Origin: Patescibacteria group bacterium
GTDB taxonomy: Bacteria; Patescibacteriota; Patescibacteriia; UBA2591; PGYQ01
Length of the DNA stretch: 8,839 bases
Reading direction: 5' to 3'
Assembly: GCA_020057535.1 (NCBI GenBank)
Contig: JAGVFS010000014.1
Coordinates: forward strand, 1-8,839
Below the pieces are notes generated by a model, which was not told the origin of the DNA, made no database searches, and saw only the letters and a program-made list of their open reading frames with translations. A program made the translations under genes and the position numbers. This document shows, piece by piece, positions 6,922 through 8,839 of this stretch (positions are counted from its first letter, which is position 1; the number at the start of each line of letters is the position of its first letter).

Positions 6922-7986
6922 ATGTCTAAAATTTCAATTGTTATTACCACTTTTAACGCTAAAAAATATATTACACATTGTTTAAATTCTGTTTTTGATC
7001 AAACTTTTCAAGATTTTAAAATTCTAATTATTGAAAACGCTTCAACTGATGAAACCGCGGAAATAATTAAAACAAATTGTAAATTACAAATTACAAACAA
7101 CAAACTAAAATTAATTGAAAATGAAAAAAATTTAGGATTTTGCGGAGGATATAATCAGGGGATTCGCGAGGTTATTGAAGGCAGTGAGTATATTTTACTT
7201 TTAAATCAAGACATTTTCTTAGAAAAAAATTATTTAGAAGAAATAATAAAATTTTTAGAAATGCATTTAAAAGTCGGCGTTGTGATGGGTAAACTTTATC
7301 ATTGGAACTTTGATAAAAGTAAAAAAACTAATATTATAGATTCTGTTGGAATAAAAATGTTTAAAAATCGCCGAGTAATTGAAATTGGACGGGGCGAAGA
7401 AGATAGAGGACAATATAATCAAACAAAAGAAATATTTGGGGTAACTTGCGCATGCGCCGTATTTAATTCTCAAGCATTAAAAAAAATAGGCATCAAAAAA
7501 ACACATAGTTCAACAGAACTATGCGATAATAAAATTAAAAATATTGAATATTTTGACGAAGATTTTTTTGCTTATAAAGAAGATGTGGACATTTCATTGC
7601 GTTTGCGACTTTATGGTTGGGATATATTTTATTTACCGCAAGCAAAGGCTTATCATGACCGAACAGCAAGGGGTGGAAAAAAATTAAACGATATAAGCGC
7701 GGCTCTTAATAGAAAAAATAAAAGTACGTTAATAAATTATCTTTCTTATAAAAATCATCTTTTAATGTTGGTAAAAAATGAATTGCTAAGTAATTTTGTT
7801 TTACATTTTCCCTGGATTTTCTTTTATGAATTAAAAAAATTTGTTTATCTTTTATTTTTTGAATTTTCAACTTTTAAAGCTTTGTTTAAATTCTTTAAAC
7901 AATTACCACTAATTTTAAAAAAAAGAAAAATTATTATGAGTCATCGTAAAATAAACGCTAAGGAAATGAGAAAATGGATAGAATAA
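6922..7986 (+). CDS. Glycosyltransferase family 2
   Basis: A 354-residue GT-A enzyme resembling rhamnosyl/galactofuranosyl-type GT2 proteins. MSKISIVITTFNA, ENASTDET and NLGFCGGYNQGI form the nucleotide-binding half. NQD (95-97) takes the DxD position. FGVTCACAVF is followed by FDEDFFAYKEDVDISLRLRLYGW (EDVD 220-223), the acceptor/catalytic block. AYHDRTARGGK then matches the conserved His/Arg segment. The last 90 residues hold aromatic-rich, weakly hydrophobic stretches (FPWIFFYELKKFVYLLFFEF) that may bind the membrane. Compared with the family, two short insertions are apparent: CKLQITNNK (encoded by a 7-bp repeat) and KKTHSSTELCDNK (encoded around a perfect hairpin). The start is 25 bases after the polymerase stop, preceded by a T-rich tract with no Shine-Dalgarno sequence. 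It is the last gene of the cluster and converges on the MreD-like gene. The donor sugar is unknown. Confidence 0.88.
   Translation: MSKISIVITTFNAKKYITHCLNSVFDQTFQDFKILIIENASTDETAEIIKTNCKLQITNNKLKLIENEKNLGFCGGYNQGIREVIEGSEYILLLNQDIFLEKNYLEEIIKFLEMHLKVGVVMGKLYHWNFDKSKKTNIIDSVGIKMFKNRRVIEIGRGEEDRGQYNQTKEIFGVTCACAVFNSQALKKIGIKKTHSSTELCDNKIKNIEYFDEDFFAYKEDVDISLRLRLYGWDIFYLPQAKAYHDRTARGGKKLNDISAALNRKNKSTLINYLSYKNHLLMLVKNELLSNFVLHFPWIFFYELKKFVYLLFFEFSTFKALFKFFKQLPLILKKRKIIMSHRKINAKEMRKWIE
7074..7108 (+). repeat. In-frame 7-bp tandem repeat inside the GT2 gene
   Basis: Five 7-base units (AAATTGT, AAATTAC twice, AAACAAC, AAACTAA) lie back to back. Seven is not a multiple of three, so successive units are read in different frames; together they encode about 12 residues around NCKLQITNNKLK. 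The tract falls between the ASTDETAEIIK and LIENEKNLGF blocks, where GT2 enzymes vary in length. Confidence 0.75.
7504..7523. repeat. Perfect 8-bp hairpin inside the GT2 coding sequence
   Basis: CATAGTTC (7504-7511) and GAACTATG (7516-7523) are perfect inverted copies around the tetraloop AACA. The segment encodes HSSTELC inside an apparent insertion of about 15 residues just before the conserved FDEDFFAYKEDVD block. Confidence 0.7.
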
Positions 7987-7994
7987 AATAAAAT

Positions 7995-8513
7995 TTAATT
8001 TTTAAATAAAAAAAATTTTTTTAATTTAGTATGAATTAAAACTGTTAATAAATCTAATAAAATAATACAAATAATATTTAAAATAATTTGCCAAATTAAA
8101 CTGATAAAATAAACTTTGTTCAAAACAAAATTAAATTCATTAATTCTAATCCAGTAAAAAAAATTAATTAAAATTGCTATAATAAAATTATAACTTAAAA
8201 CTCCAATAAATCCGATAACTGGATATGTAAAAAAATGATGTTTGCTAAAATAATTATTAAAAATATTTTTAATAATTATTGCCGTTAAAATTAAAGAGAT
8301 AATAGAAGAACTAAATTGAAAACTTGAATAAATGTCTAATAAAAATCCTCCCGTTATCGCGCCAATCAAAGATAAAGGATAATTTGTCGCTGTTGTAAAA
8401 ATAATTATTATTAAAACTAAATTTATATTTTTTAAAAAATCAAAATGAGACAAAAAACTCATTTGAAAAATACTAGCTAAAATTATTAATAATATATAAA
8501 AAAATATTTTCAT
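7995..8513 (-). CDS. mreD: MreD-like rod shape-determining membrane protein
   Basis: A 172-residue, very hydrophobic protein of the usual MreD length with about 5-6 membrane segments (roughly residues 3-22, 28-45, 48-66, 69-88, 95-117, 133-160) and a basic C-terminal tail (HTKLKKFFLFKN). The segment GAITGGFLLDIYSSFQF matches the G-(F/L)-LLD-(I/L)-(F/Y)-S signature between helices in MreD. MreD sits in the cytoplasmic membrane with MreB and MreC in the elongasome that guides cell-wall growth. The assignment rests on that signature, topology and length; other small membrane proteins remain possible. No mreB or mreC is next to it here, and downstream it meets a convergent gene, so it ends its transcript. 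A good promoter lies directly upstream and would give a nearly leaderless mRNA. There is no Shine-Dalgarno sequence. Confidence 0.65.
   Translation of the reverse strand: MKIFFYILLIILASIFQMSFLSHFDFLKNINLVLIIIIFTTATNYPLSLIGAITGGFLLDIYSSFQFSSSIISLILTAIIIKNIFNNYFSKHHFFTYPVIGFIGVLSYNFIIAILINFFYWIRINEFNFVLNKVYFISLIWQIILNIICIILLDLLTVLIHTKLKKFFLFKN
8001..8026. other. A-run/T-run near-palindrome at the convergent gene ends
   Basis: Eight A residues (8008-8015) are followed by seven T residues (8016-8022), with further complementary A/T bases on both sides, inside the 3' end of the mreD-like gene. The two convergent stops are only 8 bases apart and no G+C-rich terminator is present. This tract could act as a weak bidirectional end signal, but that is speculative. 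Confidence 0.25.
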
Positions 8514-8525
8514 AAAAGTAATTGT

Positions 8526-8553
8526 ACTATAACATTAAACTAATTTTTATCAA
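8526..8553 (-). promoter_or_regulatory. Sigma70-type promoter with extended -10 for the mreD-like gene
   Basis: Read on the minus strand: TTGATA (8553-8548), a 16-base spacer, and TATAGT (8531-8526). The spacer ends in TGT, which makes a TGN extended -10. Transcription would be expected to begin near 8519, about 5-7 bases before the ATG at 8513, leaving almost no leader. Confidence 0.6.
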
Positions 8554-8601
8554 AAAATTTTTTATATTTTTCTATTAACACAATCGGCATTTAATACTAT
8601 T

Positions 8602-8691
8602 GGAGGGTTCGCATAGCGGTCTAGTGCGCCTGCTTGGAAAGCAGGTATACTGTAAAAGGTATCACAGGTTCAAATCCTGTACCCTCCGCCA
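8602..8691 (+). tRNA. tRNA-Ser (anticodon GGA)
   Basis: A complete class II tRNA with encoded CCA. The acceptor stem GGAGGGT (8602-8608) pairs with ACCCTCC (8681-8687), then discriminator G 8688 and CCA 8689-8691. The anticodon stem is CCTGC/GCAGG (8629-8633/8641-8645) around loop TTGGAAA, anticodon GGA at 8636-8638, reading UCC and UCU. The long variable arm (8646-8663) has a 4-bp stem ATAC/GTAT, as expected for serine. The T arm is ACAGG-TTCAAAT-CCTGT (8664-8680). G discriminator, long variable arm and anticodon all agree with serine. An open reading frame running through it is an artefact. Confidence 0.97.
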
Positions 8692-8750
8692 GTTAGAAAA
8701 TTATATTTACTCCGTCTTATCCCCTAAATATTTAACTAAAATAATACTAC

Positions 8751-8774
8751 ATTTTGAGACGAGGCGTCGTAAAA
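8751..8774. repeat. Imperfect palindrome downstream of tRNA-Ser
   Basis: Arms TTTTGAGACG and CGTCGTAAAA flank a 3-base AGG loop. GACG/CGTC (8758-8761/8765-8768) pairs perfectly and the outer TTTT/AAAA pairs too, with two mismatched positions between. No T-run follows on either strand, so it is not a classic terminator. An outlying CGTCT at 8713-8717 repeats the arm core in inverted orientation relative to AGACG at 8757-8761. Confidence 0.45.
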
Positions 8775-8784
8775 GATGGTATTA

Positions 8785-8830
8785 AAAAGTTAAAATTTAA
8801 TTGAAAATTAATTGAAAGTTAAAAGTTAAA
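8785..8830. repeat. AT-rich repeat tract with about 7-bp period at the window end
   Basis: GTTAAAA/AGTTAAA-like 7-base units recur from about 8785 to 8830 (the clearest are AGTTAAA at 8817-8823 and 8824-8830). It resembles the 7-bp arrays elsewhere in the window, though it is more degenerate. No gene is visible after the tRNA to the window end. Confidence 0.5.
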
Positions 8831-8839
8831 TATAAAAAA

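Noticed and set aside
7267..7473. A 68-codon minus-strand open frame inside the second GT2 gene
   Set aside because: It is antisense to conserved GT2 sequence and shows no motif or start signal of its own.
8600..8785. A 61-codon open reading frame over the tRNA-Ser region
   Set aside because: It runs through the complete tRNA and starts inside its acceptor stem; the protein is just the translated tRNA sequence and its 3' flank.
1..8839. Alternative genetic code (UGA as glycine, as in Gracilibacteria/SR1)
   Set aside because: All homologous frames are uninterrupted by TGA under the standard code, and no conserved Gly position requires TGA.

Overview
This is a strongly AT-rich segment of what looks like a small-genome bacterium of the Candidate Phyla Radiation (Patescibacteria, Parcubacteria-like). 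The assignment is inferred from four things. The AlaRS ends straight after its editing domain. Genes are densely packed with lysine/isoleucine/asparagine-rich proteins. No start codon has a recognisable Shine-Dalgarno sequence. Degenerate AT-rich repeats fill the gene boundaries. The standard genetic code fits: no in-frame TGA has to be read through, and every intact gene ends in TAA.

Layout, left to right. Bases 1-378 hold the 3' end of alaS. Bases 496-1727 hold phosphoglycerate kinase, interrupted by a -1 frame change at an A7 run followed directly by TAG. serS follows at 1877-3142. A same-strand cluster for surface polysaccharide comes next: a GT4-type glycosyltransferase (3160-4383), a rhamnosyltransferase-like GT2 (4367-5308, overlapping the previous gene by 17 bp), a multi-pass O-antigen polymerase/ligase-type protein (5331-6896), and a second GT2 (6922-7986). 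serS and these four genes are separated by 25 bp or less and probably share a transcript. On the opposite strand, converging on the last GT2 with only 8 bp between stop codons, is a MreD-like membrane protein (7995-8513). It has its own promoter, which would give an almost leaderless mRNA. A tRNA-Ser(GGA) with encoded CCA lies at 8602-8691, and the window ends in an AT-rich repeat tract. No gene-free stretch exceeds 300 bases.

Functionally, the cluster reads as part of a glycan assembly locus: two GT2 enzymes and one GT4 enzyme build a lipid-linked oligosaccharide and the membrane protein polymerises or ligates it. No flippase or sugar-nucleotide gene is in view. The MreD-like gene adds a cell-shape/wall theme. 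The rest is housekeeping (two tRNA synthetases, one tRNA, one glycolytic enzyme).

The most distinctive non-coding signal is a family of degenerate 7-bp tandem repeats (roughly A/T-AAT-NNN). Three arrays run almost up to a start codon (serS, GT4 gene, polymerase). Two of these form the last codons and stop of the upstream gene, one further array lies in frame inside the second GT2 gene, and one follows the tRNA. The second is the frameshifted pgk with altered 3-phosphoglycerate contact positions. I see no CRISPR array, transposase, defence system or toxin-antitoxin pair, and I would not claim a new multi-gene system here.
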